A stretch of 33,807 bases of DNA from Geminocystis sp. GBBB08 (GCF_016743215.1 NZ_VRZC01000025.1:1-33807), one strand, 5' to 3'; numbered from the stretch's first letter, positions 16,181-23,068 are shown. The notes: generated from the sequence alone by a model not told the origin. Program-made: numbers and translations.

Positions 16181-16404
16181 ATAATCATTACAGTATGGTG
16201 ATTCAATGGAGTGAAGAAGATAACTCTTATTTAGTGCATTTACCTGATTTTCCTTTTCAAGAATTTCATACTCATGGCGAGACTTATGAGGAGGCAGCAA
16301 AACATGGGCAAGAAGTTATTGAAAGTTTAATTGAGTGGTATCTTGAAGTTGGCAAAACTCTCCCACAGCCTCGAAATTTAACTGATGAGTTACAAGTTGC
16401 TTAA
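16177..16404 (+). CDS. hicB: HicB antitoxin
   Basis: A 75-residue partner of the HicA at 15974. It has the half-RNase-H pattern: MVIQWSEEDNSYLVHLPDFP, the G-E-T-Y-E-E-A-A helix, and a short tail LPQPRNLTDELQVA. An AGGAATTGAA ribosome site lies in the end of hicA. It differs from the two other HicB proteins here (7199, 21728), so this module is an independent arrival. The best preserved HicAB pair of the window. Confidence 0.88.
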   Translation: MNNHYSMVIQWSEEDNSYLVHLPDFPFQEFHTHGETYEEAAKHGQEVIESLIEWYLEVGKTLPQPRNLTDELQVA

Positions 16405-16533
16405 TTAAAGTGTTATGGCGAGGGCATCGGCGAATCTGTACGTCTGTTATCTATATACCATGTTAAAAACTTTTGTCTGTTGACTGATAGTCACAATTAG
16501 GGTATCTTAAAAGCAAATAATCTATTTATTTTT

Positions 16534-16674
16534 ATGGTCAAGGTAGAAAAACGCAAAAAATTAACTAACTCTCCTTTTCGCTATCCGGGTGGAAAATTTT
16601 ACGCTCGAAAATTAATTTTGACTTACGCAAAAGACATAATAATAGAAGGAGATTTTAACTCTTTTCTTAGGTAA
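16534..16674 (+). pseudogene. N-terminal fragment of a Dam-type (D12) methyltransferase
   Basis: The 46-codon frame begins MVKVEKRKKLTNSPFRYPGG and goes on KFYARKLI. S-P-F-R-Y-P-G-G-K is the SAM-binding motif I of D12-class adenine methyltransferases, always close to the N-terminus. After L-I the homology ends and the frame runs about 18 unrelated codons to TAA next to the IS701 fragment, so the gene was cut by that insertion. The bases 16405-16533 before it contain no gene. Confidence 0.75.
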
Positions 16675-17120
16675 TTATTCAGCTAAAGAATGTTTAATGT
16701 GATAAATACTTTCACCTGTAGCGTAAGCAACCTGCTTTAATGAAAGTCCATACACAAATTGCACAATTAATGTGATTTCTTTGGATTCTTGCTTTTTTTT
16801 CGATATTGACAACATTCTATAGCCGTTAATTGTTTTTCTTCCCGATGAAACTCCTCAATTTTCCATCTGATGCTGCACTCATTTCTGACCGCATTAGTAG
16901 ATTTTTGAGTTTGGTCATTTGTAATCACAAAATCCGTCCTATTTGTAGAAACAGGCACTCGGAAAAGTTTCACTTTATGGTGTTTAGGAAATTTATTTAT
17001 TTTGATGATTTTTCCTTCTTTTAATTCTAGGTTGTTCCAATTCAAATTTTCTCTATTTTCATATCTTCTTTTTCCATTACTGTCATCTACTAATCTATTC
17101 TTTTTTAACGGGCAATAATA
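16675..17120 (-). mobile_element. IS701-family transposase fragment, frameshifted
   Basis: On the minus strand, coding begins without a start near 17117 (YCPLKKNRLVDDSNGKRRY), continues in the frame 17045-16767 (92 residues from an internal Met; RWKIEEFHREEKQLTAIECC is the catalytic Glu region of IS701 transposases), then shifts frame twice through KARIQRNHINCAICVW and ATGESIYHIKHSLAE to a stop at 16677-16675. The catalytic aspartates in the N-terminal two thirds are missing. A dead remnant between the Dam fragment and the next gene. Confidence 0.75.
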
Positions 17121-17155
17121 TATTTTTTTTAGATTTTCTATTAATAGATGAAGCG

Positions 17156-17419
17156 ATGGCAGTAGAATTTATATTATTTGAAATAAGAGGAGAAACCGAT
17201 GAGACAATTTCTTTTTTAGATGAAATGAAAAATGTCTCTATTCAAGCAGAAGAGCGATATTTTCAACTTTCAAAATTAGAAGTTTCGATCGCCCAAGCCC
17301 AACCCACAGCAAGTAATGCTATGATTAACTTATTAACACAGGCTATTGAACAAAATCAAATGCGTATCCCCGCTTGGCAACGCAGTATTCAAGAAGTAAA
17401 ATTAGAATGGCAATTATGA
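17156..17419 (+). CDS. Small helical protein, unknown function
   Basis: An 87-residue protein with two long helices: ETDETISFLDEMKNVSIQAE and a segment from VSIAQAQPTASNAMINLLTQ onward that includes RIPAWQRSIQEVKLEW. I do not recognise a family. It overlaps the next gene by ATGA (17416-17419), so the two small proteins are probably made together. The IS701 fragment ends only ~35 bp before its ATG, so the promoter or the true N-terminus may have been changed by that insertion. Confidence 0.55.
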   Translation: MAVEFILFEIRGETDETISFLDEMKNVSIQAEERYFQLSKLEVSIAQAQPTASNAMINLLTQAIEQNQMRIPAWQRSIQEVKLEWQL

Positions 17420-17607
17420 TGAATAACTTATCTCCTATTCCTAATCAAGAAACTAGAAATCGTTTACTAAATAATTTACGTCGAACTAATTTAGAGTTAG
17501 AAAAATTTGGATTAGAATTAGATAAAATTATGATGATATTGGAACAGGAAAAACAACAAAATAAATTAAATAGAGTTAAACAAAAATTAAATCTTTTAAG
17601 TGAATAA
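17416..17607 (+). CDS. Small coiled-coil protein, unknown function
   Basis: A 63-residue protein from the ATG at 17416 that overlaps the upstream TGA. It is a single amphipathic helix: NRLLNNLRRTNLELEKFGLE followed by a charged KQQNKLNRVKQKLNLL end with leucines every 3-4 residues. No catalytic residues. Likely a partner of the upstream 87-residue protein, and perhaps of the J-domain protein at 18279 that has similar coiled coils. Confidence 0.55.
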   Translation: MMNNLSPIPNQETRNRLLNNLRRTNLELEKFGLELDKIMMILEQEKQQNKLNRVKQKLNLLSE

Positions 17608-17870
17608 ATTAAATTGAATTATGGAGATGAAAAAATAAATAACTGCGTAAGGTTTTGGTGGGCATTGCCCATCCTACTAGATAGCATAATACAAAAAAAT
17701 AAATAGACTTTGATCACAGAAATTTATTGACAATTCAATATTCCCATAATAGATACTATTATCCCACTCAAAGCCTCTACACCTCCCCCCAACAACAAAC
17801 AAGTCACTTGTTGTAATTACAGCAATAACTTTTGATACAGTTGAACCTGCGATCAAAAATTATTATTAAA
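17608..17870. other. Intergenic with GGTGGGCATTGCCCATCC palindrome
   Basis: No gene is visible. At 17657-17674 is a second copy of the palindrome found after metH. At 17801-17813 ACAAGT-C-ACTTGT forms a small dyad within a larger AACAA/TTGTT context, 58 bp before the next gene, which may be a regulatory site. Confidence 0.45.
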
Positions 17871-18098
17871 ATGATGAAAACGATCGATCTTGAAAAAACA
17901 CAAAATATTTGGTCTAAATTAGATAATACTTTATTTGTTCCTCATACAGAGCAGGAATATGAAAAACTGGTGAATTTTTTAGACGATTTAATTGATGAAG
18001 TTGGAGAAGATGAAACTCATCCTTTAGCAGGATTGATGGAAATTGTAGGTATTTTGATTGAAAATTATGAGAATGCTAATATTCCTGAATTAATGTAA
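17871..18098 (+). CDS. HigA-type antitoxin, truncated before the HTH
   Basis: 75 residues from ATG 17871 (or 17874). KLDNTLFVPHTEQEYEKLV, then LIDEVGEDETHPLAGLMEIVGILIENYE, matches the N-terminal half of HigA-like regulators in cyanobacteria, whose full form has about 125-135 residues with a C-terminal HTH. Here a stop comes right after NIPELM, where the HTH domain should begin. No HigB toxin is beside it. Probably a decayed or minimal antitoxin. Confidence 0.65.
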   Translation: MMKTIDLEKTQNIWSKLDNTLFVPHTEQEYEKLVNFLDDLIDEVGEDETHPLAGLMEIVGILIENYENANIPELM

Positions 18099-18278
18099 AT
18101 ACTTTATAATTTTTGCATACTTGTATAAAAAAAATGTCTCTGTTATTGTGCTTGTGACTCTTTTAGTGGGTAGAGTTTTGGAAGGGTGTACATCGCCTCA
18201 CAATTAAAATATTCCTACAGATAAAATTTTTGTACAATAATATTATTCTCAAGTTTCAAATTATCTTTGACTCAAATC

Positions 18279-18962
18279 ATGAATTTAGTACCTAGTTTAA
18301 GCCCAGAAGAAGAAGAGTTAAAGCGCAAACAAGCTGAATTAGAGGCTTTGGAGTCTGAGTTAATTCAAAAAGAGTTAGAATTGAGAACTTTTGAGGGAGA
18401 GTTACATAGTTTTGAACGAGAATATGCTCAAATTATCGGTAGTCGTTACACGGAATTAGAGCAAATACAGGCTCAAATTAACGAGTATATGGCTTATTTG
18501 GAGTCTTCAAGCAATTTTAAGCCTTCTGATAGTCTGAAAAAGTTATATCGAGAAGTTGCTAAACGTATTCATCCTGATTTAGTTACCGATGAGGAAGAAA
18601 AAGCCCGTCGTCAAGATTTGATGATAATGGCAAATGAGGCTTATGAGCAAGGAAATGAGGATAAGTTACGGGAAATTTTGGCTAATTGGAAAATTAGTCC
18701 AGAGTCTGTGAAAGGTGAAGGTATTGCGATCGAATTAATCAAAATCATTCGTAAAATTGCTCAATGTCGTTCTCGAATAGGTGCGATCGCATCTGAAATA
18801 GAAGCATTAACACAAACGGACTTGTATGAGTTAAAATCACAGGTGGATAAAGCAAAAGAAAACGGTAAGGATTTATTGGCGGAAATGGCATTACATCTTG
18901 ACGAAGAAATTGCTAAAGCTCAAGAAAGTTTAAAGGAATTAAAAGAAAAATTAGGAGTTTAA
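18279..18962 (+). CDS. J-domain coiled-coil protein
   Basis: From ATG 18279 the product is 227 residues. The N-terminal 70 residues are a coiled coil (repeats of E-L-E/Q-K). The middle SLKKLYREVAKRIHPDLVTD contains the HPD motif that stimulates Hsp70 ATPases, followed by the helix RRQDLMIMANEAYEQGNEDK of a J domain. The last ~80 residues are again coiled coil. No Hsp70-type gene is in the window. It is followed after 3 bp by a related small gene, suggesting an operon through 20476. A HIP1 site occurs at 18783. Role: chaperone adaptor for an unknown client. Confidence 0.75.
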   Translation: MNLVPSLSPEEEELKRKQAELEALESELIQKELELRTFEGELHSFEREYAQIIGSRYTELEQIQAQINEYMAYLESSSNFKPSDSLKKLYREVAKRIHPDLVTDEEEKARRQDLMIMANEAYEQGNEDKLREILANWKISPESVKGEGIAIELIKIIRKIAQCRSRIGAIASEIEALTQTDLYELKSQVDKAKENGKDLLAEMALHLDEEIAKAQESLKELKEKLGV

Positions 18963-18965
18963 GAG

Positions 18966-19267
18966 ATGACTAATCAATATAAAAATAATGACAATTTAAC
19001 TCCTTCTAATCAAGGAAAAATTAATAAGTATTCTTCGGATTTGATAAAAAAAGGTTTAGATTTAGCTCGATCGATCCAAGATAATTTTTTAGCTGAAACA
19101 GATACAGAAGAAATTTTTGATCATGACTACTATCAATCAACCATTTTTTAGAAAGAAAAGCTGATACATTAAAATTGTTAAATCGTTGGATAGAAGTTTT
19201 TGAATGTCATCAAAAAATAAGAGAAATAAACCCTGATTTTCTTGACAAAACAAATAATGATTACTAA
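18966..19267 (+). pseudogene. Small protein split by a T-run frameshift
   Basis: ATG 18966 starts three bases after the J-domain stop. The first frame codes for 61 residues and stops at TAG 19149-19151, inside a run of six Ts (19144-19149). With a seventh T the frame would join to FLERKADTLKLLNRWIEVFE, followed by CHQKIREINPDFL, and end at TAA 19265-19267, for about 100 residues. The continued part has helical protein-like character. Either a 1-bp deletion, a homopolymer read error, or slippage during transcription. Function unknown; probably partner of the J-domain protein. Confidence 0.5.
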
Positions 19268-19287
19268 TTTATAATTAAAAACAATCC

Positions 19288-20067
19288 ATGAATAACTTAG
19301 AAATTCAAGTAATTAACATTAGTCCAATAGGTAGAATTACGAATAATATTAGAGATATAAAAAATAAACTCAATGAAGTATTTCTTAATTCTGAACAAAA
19401 CCATATTTTTAATATTATTAAAGAAACAGAAATTGTCTTCACAAAAGTTGTTAATGATTCAATAACATATCAACAAAAATCTCAATTGTTCCATCAATTA
19501 AACCAGTCTTGGTTTGATTTGTGGCAACATTACAGGCATATACCAGAAGCCTTTGAATTAGTCAGTTTAATTGATAAAATGACTAATATTTGTACAGCAT
19601 ATACTAAACTATTATTAGGTCTTTCTCTTATCAATGAGATAAAGGTTGAAGAGGAAGAAATAAATTTACACAATACAGTAGAAGGATGTCAATTAATGTC
19701 GGAAACTATTGATGTTTTTATTGACATCTTTGCTGTATCAGAGTTACAACAAATGTATCAAAATGCTAGTCAAATTCTTGCTTCTACTTATCGCGATATA
19801 CACGAATATTTCCATGACTCTAGCATTTCAACTTTAATTACACAAATAAGAGCTTATTGTAGTCTAATAATAATTAGAGTAAGTGAATATCTCAAAAAAA
19901 TAGAATTATCTGATTTAAATTTTAGAGAAGAAACTCAAGAAAATGTCGAGTTCGATCGAGCTTATACTTTTTTAAAAACAGCTAAAAATCTTACTATAGA
20001 TGCCCCCGCTGATTTTTCAGAAAATATTAATAGTTATTTATATGGCAAAATAGATGATAATAAATAG
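19288..20067 (+). CDS. Helical protein with PIN-antitoxin-like C-terminus
   Basis: 259 residues, mostly helical, no family recognised for residues 1-215. The last ~38 residues (FDRAYTFLKTAKNLTIDAPA, DFSENINSYLYG) resemble the C-terminal toxin-binding tail of antitoxins that pair with PIN toxins. The gene overlaps a PIN gene by 14 bp, which fits that role. So it may be an antitoxin with an unusually large N-terminal domain, or a fusion created when an unrelated gene joined an antitoxin tail. It follows the J-domain cluster by 20 bp of spacer after the split gene. Confidence 0.5.
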   Translation: MNNLEIQVINISPIGRITNNIRDIKNKLNEVFLNSEQNHIFNIIKETEIVFTKVVNDSITYQQKSQLFHQLNQSWFDLWQHYRHIPEAFELVSLIDKMTNICTAYTKLLLGLSLINEIKVEEEEINLHNTVEGCQLMSETIDVFIDIFAVSELQQMYQNASQILASTYRDIHEYFHDSSISTLITQIRAYCSLIIIRVSEYLKKIELSDLNFREETQENVEFDRAYTFLKTAKNLTIDAPADFSENINSYLYGKIDDNK

Positions 20068-20476
20068 TAAAATTTTTTTAGATACTTCCTATGTTATTGC
20101 TCTACTTTCTCCTCAAGATAACTACCATCAAAAAGCCTTAATAATTGCCGAAATTTTAGAAAAAAAGTCTATTACTTTAATTACTACCCAAGCAATTTTA
20201 TTAGAAATTGGTAACGCATTCTCTAAGTTAAAATATCGTCAGGTTGCCATTTCTTTATTAAAATCGTTAGAAATTGATCCTAAAGTAGAAATTATTAATT
20301 TATCTGAAGAACTTTATCAGGAAGCATTGAAACTTTATTGTCAACGTCAAGATAAAGAGTGGGGATTAGTTGATTGTGTTTCATTTATTGTTATGAACAA
20401 ATATCAAATTACTGAGGCTTTGACAACGGATATTCATTTTCAACAAGCTGGTTTTCGGGCTTTATTAAAAGAATGA
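20054..20476 (+). CDS. PIN-domain ribonuclease toxin (VapC-like)
   Basis: 140 residues. The acidic set of the PIN fold is complete: D10 (IFLDTSYVIALL), E51 (LLEIGNAF), D107 (GLVDCVSF) and D126 (TTDIHFQQAGF). It belongs to the PIN group whose members end in F-x-Q-A-G-F. ATG 20054 overlaps the end of the 259-residue gene, so they are coupled and that gene should carry the antitoxin function. A metH 3' fragment begins 22 bp after its stop. Confidence 0.85.
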   Translation: MIINSKIFLDTSYVIALLSPQDNYHQKALIIAEILEKKSITLITTQAILLEIGNAFSKLKYRQVAISLLKSLEIDPKVEIINLSEELYQEALKLYCQRQDKEWGLVDCVSFIVMNKYQITEALTTDIHFQQAGFRALLKE

Positions 20477-20498
20477 GCTAATAATTAAAATATGATAA

Positions 20499-20543
20499 TT
20501 CACGGTATAGCTTTAGTTATCCTGCCTTTCCGAATATGCAATA
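20499..20543 (+). pseudogene. metH 3' fragment, piece 1
   Basis: Bases 20499-20541 match metH 12422-12464 at 39 of 43 positions, the part coding for the [14 protein letters not shown] segment of the reactivation domain. It stops exactly at the stop codon of the minus-strand YafQ gene (20544). Piece 2 is at 21131-21188, in the same orientation and order. Confidence 0.8.
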
Positions 20544-20810
20544 TTAAAACAAATCAGAATCTGAACCCGTGCGAACTAGAAAAAGATGAGTCTCTCTAAT
20601 TTTATAGATTAAAAGCCAATCTGATTCAATATGACAGTCTCAATAACTTTTCCAATTACCAGTTAAAGCATGATCTTTATACTTTATTTCTAATGGTTCA
20701 TTATCCAATAATTTATCAATAACGATTTTAAGTTTTTCGATATTTTTACCACGCTTTTGTAAACGTTTAATATCTTTCTTAAAAGTATTTTCAAAAATTG
20801 GTATTAACAT
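20544..20810 (-). pseudogene. YafQ/RelE-type toxin with internal TGA
   Basis: ATG 20810 overlaps the antitoxin stop (TAATG). The frame codes MLIPIFENTFKKDIKRLQKR, ..., YKDHALTGNWKSY, then TGA, and goes on DCHIESDWLLIYKI to TAA 20546-20544. YafQ toxins read G-x-W-K-G-Y-R-D-C-H-I-x-P-D-W-L-L-I-Y at this place, so the stop replaces the Arg codon before D-C-H-I (CGA to TGA is one transition). Without the stop it would be 88 residues, with normal length. The toxin is likely dead while its antitoxin is intact. Confidence 0.8.
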
Positions 20811-21073
20811 TAAATTCCTAATTGATTATAAAGATCATTTTTATTTTTACAAATAGTTAAATTTTCCTCTTCTTCAATATTGATAATTGCTTGTTTAGTT
20901 TCCTCATTAAAATCATCAATATTATAATTTCCTTCTTCAATATATTTTTCCCTCTGTGCTTCGGCTAAAAGTTCTTTTAGATGTTTTTTTATATAAATAG
21001 CGAGAATATTTTGTTGATCTTCAGAAAGTCGTGAAATTTCCTTAACAGTCTCTTTTATTAAAATTGTCATCAA
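20810..21073 (-). CDS. RelB/DinJ-like antitoxin of the YafQ module
   Basis: 87 residues starting MMTILIKETVKEISRLSEDQ. The N-terminal half is helical and the C-terminal part (FNEETKQAIINIEEEENLTI followed by CKNKNDLYNQLG) matches the common toxin-binding tail of RelB-type antitoxins. The stop overlaps the toxin ATG. The module lies between two fragments of a metH 3' end, replacing the ~60 bp that should connect them. Confidence 0.75.
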   Translation of the reverse strand: MMTILIKETVKEISRLSEDQQNILAIYIKKHLKELLAEAQREKYIEEGNYNIDDFNEETKQAIINIEEEENLTICKNKNDLYNQLGI

Positions 21074-21130
21074 CTTAAATTATCTTTTTTAGAGTTTGAA
21101 CTAATTTTTATTATAAGATTATTAATTTAA

Positions 21131-21188
21131 TATGTATAGATCTTCATTAAGAACAAATATACCCTGAACAGTCCACAAGGGCGATCGT
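21131..21188 (+). pseudogene. metH 3' fragment, piece 2
   Basis: The core 21151-21188 matches metH 12528-12565 at 36 of 38 positions (region coding for [13 protein letters not shown]), and TATGTATA at 21131 corresponds to 12509. It fuses at CGATCG to the C-terminal part of a brnT gene. Together with piece 1 it marks a former metH copy or copied end, interrupted by the YafQ module. Confidence 0.8.
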
Positions 21189-21323
21189 ATTTTATTAGGA
21201 ATGAGTGATTATTCCCGTCTTTTAATAGTCTGTCACTGTTACCGTGACAATGACACAATTATTCGTATTATTTCTGCTAGAAAAGCTAATAAATTAGAGG
21301 AAAAACAATATAGGAGGTATTAA
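21183..21323 (+). pseudogene. brnT: BrnT toxin, C-terminal half only
   Basis: The frame from 21183 reads DRILLGMSDYSRLLIVCHCY and IIRIISARKANKLEEKQYRR to TAA 21321-21323. That is the second half of BrnT, including the diagnostic R-I-I-S-A-R-K-A. The first ~45 residues are missing: upstream DNA is metH 3' sequence, and the join lies in GCGATCG, shared by both. There is no start codon at the join (an internal ATG at 21201 would give a very short piece). An AGGAGG site within its end serves brnA, whose ATG overlaps the stop. Confidence 0.8.
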
Positions 21324-21514
21324 TGATGAGAGATAATTATGATTTTTCTCAAGGTGTCAAAAATCCTTACTTCGATCAGCTTAAAAAAAGATCAAAAAAA
21401 CAATCTTTAACTCTTTTTCTTGATGATGAAATTGTCAATTGGTATAAACAAAATGAGATTGATCATCAAACAGAAATTAATAAAGTATTGAGGGAATATA
21501 TTAAAAATAATTAG
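21323..21514 (+). CDS. brnA: BrnA antitoxin
   Basis: 63 residues (ATG 21323 or 21326) starting MMRDNYDFSQGVKNPYFDQL, the BrnA hallmark, then a ribbon-helix-helix part (SLTLFLDDEIVNWYKQNEID). Preceded by AGGAGG, 4-10 bases before the ATG. Its toxin partner upstream is only a remnant, so this antitoxin has outlived its toxin. The stop is directly followed by a hicA remnant. Confidence 0.8.
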   Translation: MMRDNYDFSQGVKNPYFDQLKKRSKKQSLTLFLDDEIVNWYKQNEIDHQTEINKVLREYIKNN

Positions 21515-21726
21515 ATAAAGCAAAAAATAATCCTAAAGGCTTAAGTTTTGGTGAATTTGAAACCTTATTAAGTTTATATGATTGGATTTTTGATCATCAA
21601 ACAGGAAGCCATCGTATTTGGTATTCCACCAAAAAAGCACGTTTATCTATTCAACCTACTAAAAACGGTAAGGCAAAAGCCTATCAAGTAAAACAGTTTC
21701 TCAATTTAGAATTGGAGGAAAAGTAA
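21511..21726 (+). pseudogene. hicA: HicA-like toxin without start codon
   Basis: A frame opens after TAA 21508-21510 and reads LDKAKNNPKGLSFGEFETLL, WIFDHQTGSHRIWYST, and KNGKAKAYQVKQFL up to TAA 21724-21726. This is the HicA-like family that pairs with the DFDGF-type HicB that follows; G-S-H with the catalytic His is present. The family usually has a few more residues before L-D-K-A-K. No ATG, GTG or TTG exists in the first 30 codons, so the first codons were lost at the join to brnA. Confidence 0.72.
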
Positions 21727-21727
21727 G

Positions 21728-21967
21728 ATGTCACAAACAAAAAAACATGATTTTGATGGTTTTACCATTACCCTTTTTCAAGATGAGGAGGGCGATTGGG
21801 TGGCTTATTTTGTAGAAATGCCCAATGTTTCTGCTTTTGGTGATACTCCCTATATTGCTATCGATGAATTAGAAATTGCGTGGCAAGGTGTCAAGGAAAG
21901 TTATCTTAAACATGGGGAGACAATTCCTGTAGCTTCATCTTTTCAACAGGATTCGATCGTAGTCTAA
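21728..21967 (+). CDS. hicB: HicB-like antitoxin
   Basis: 79 residues starting MSQTKKHDFDGFTITLFQDE, with the half-RNase-H pattern and VEMPNVSAFGDTPYIAIDEL. It is close to the HicB at 7199 (shared H/N-x-D-F-D-G-F-T-I, V-E-M-P-N, S-A-F-G-D-T-P), so the two are paralogues. ATG 21728 lies one base after the hicA stop with GAGG before it. Partner toxin appears broken. Confidence 0.82.
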   Translation: MSQTKKHDFDGFTITLFQDEEGDWVAYFVEMPNVSAFGDTPYIAIDELEIAWQGVKESYLKHGETIPVASSFQQDSIVV

Positions 21968-21998
21968 TATATTAATGGTTAATTTTTCTTGGAATTAA

Positions 21999-22015
21999 GG
22001 TGGGCATTGCCTACT
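21999..22015. repeat. Third copy of the GGTGGGCATTGCC palindrome, degenerate
   Basis: GGTGGGCATTGCCTACT resembles the motif at 12611 and 17657 with one arm altered. It lies between hicB and the papain-fold toxin gene. Confidence 0.55.
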
Positions 22016-22063
22016 ATAATTAACAAAAATTAACTTTAAATTTGTTTAACATATTTCTGTCAC

Positions 22064-22429
22064 TTGTCTAACGAACAAATACGACAACAAATTGTCAAAA
22101 TAGCTACTCAATTTTCTATTTTTCAATGTCAAGAATGTGCCAATCAAATTGAGCAATTTCTTAGAGAAAATAAATTAAACGGTAAACGGATTAAACTTAA
22201 TACTGGAAATTCAGAAGTTCCTTATGGTAATATTTATCATGAGGGACTGCAACAAAATATTTCAACAAATGGACACCATCAAGGAATTTGTGTGATAATC
22301 AATTCAGAAGAATTGGTATTTGATAACATTCATCATCAAGGTATTCCCAAGGAAATTTGGCTCAATAACTTTTATTGTCCTATTAAAGACTTTGGAGGAA
22401 ATTTTCAAGTCATAGAAATTGAATTTTAA
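22064..22429 (+). CDS. Papain-fold toxin 2 domain protein
   Basis: 121 residues from TTG 22064 (SNEQIRQQIVKIATQF). It follows the pattern of the Tox-PL-2 papain-fold family in cyanobacteria: a Cys in FQCQECANQIEQFL (22-35) as probable nucleophile, GNIYHEGLQQNISTNGHHQG with the His, and a second region FDNIHHQGIPKEIWLNN. These are seen as toxin domains of polymorphic systems, here as a stand-alone short protein. No good ribosome site is visible before TTG. It is followed after 31 bp by a small gene that may be its immunity protein. Confidence 0.75.
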   Translation: MSNEQIRQQIVKIATQFSIFQCQECANQIEQFLRENKLNGKRIKLNTGNSEVPYGNIYHEGLQQNISTNGHHQGICVIINSEELVFDNIHHQGIPKEIWLNNFYCPIKDFGGNFQVIEIEF

Positions 22430-22460
22430 TCTTCTAATTAATTATTATTATATTTGTTAA

Positions 22461-22808
22461 ATGTTTATGAGTAATCTTTATCAACTATTAGAAAAAATTA
22501 AAAAACGTCCGTCAATGTATTTAGGAAAAGCAGAAATTAGCAACCTTCGTTCTTATATATCGGGTTATTTAATTGCCAAACGAGAGTTAGGAATTATTCC
22601 CACAGAACAAGAACAAGAATTTAATCAATTTACTAATTGGATTAAACAAAAATTTAACATTAGTTCTCAACAATCTTGGGATAAAATAATCTTATTTTAT
22701 AGTGAGGATGAAAAACTTGCTCTTGAAAATTTTTTTGAATTATTTAATGAATTTATTAAGTATAAATATCAAGTTAATGAATCATCATCACAAATAAAAG
22801 CAGTGTAA
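22461..22808 (+). CDS. Probable immunity protein for the papain-fold toxin
   Basis: 115 residues from ATG 22461, or 113 from ATG 22467. LLEKIKKRPSMYLGKAEISNL at the N-terminus is a motif I have seen in small proteins beside papain-fold toxin 2 genes in cyanobacteria; the remainder is helical, with FNQFTNWIKQKFNI. No catalytic motif. The assignment rests on the neighbour and on family memory. Confidence 0.6.
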   Translation: MFMSNLYQLLEKIKKRPSMYLGKAEISNLRSYISGYLIAKRELGIIPTEQEQEFNQFTNWIKQKFNISSQQSWDKIILFYSEDEKLALENFFELFNEFIKYKYQVNESSSQIKAV

Positions 22809-22819
22809 GAATAAAATCT

Positions 22820-23017
22820 ATGACTAATTGGGAAAAACTGGAATCTATGAAGGATAAAGATATTGATTTTTCTGATTGTCCTGAAATTACCGCAGAAATG
22901 GCTAAAAATGCCGTTGTTAGACGTGGTTTAAAATCCTCATTTATAATCCTCTTTTCAAATAGCATTTTAGAAAGAAAATTATTGATGGAATTAAATCAAT
23001 ATCCCCCTTCAAGGTAA
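22820..23017 (+). pseudogene. BrnA-like antitoxin, C-terminus replaced
   Basis: 65 residues. The first 38 (MTNWEKLESMKDKDIDFSDC, then PEITAEMAKNAVVRRGLK) match the N-terminal half of BrnA/CopG antitoxins that go on with a ribbon-helix-helix L-T-L-R-I-D. Here the sequence turns into an unrelated tail (SSFIILFSNSILERKLLMEL) and stops. No toxin upstream. A HIP1 site lies just after it at 23026. Confidence 0.6.
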
Positions 23018-23068
23018 ATAAAAGTGCGATCGCATTTTTTAATCTAGTTGAATCCCTTATAAAAATTA

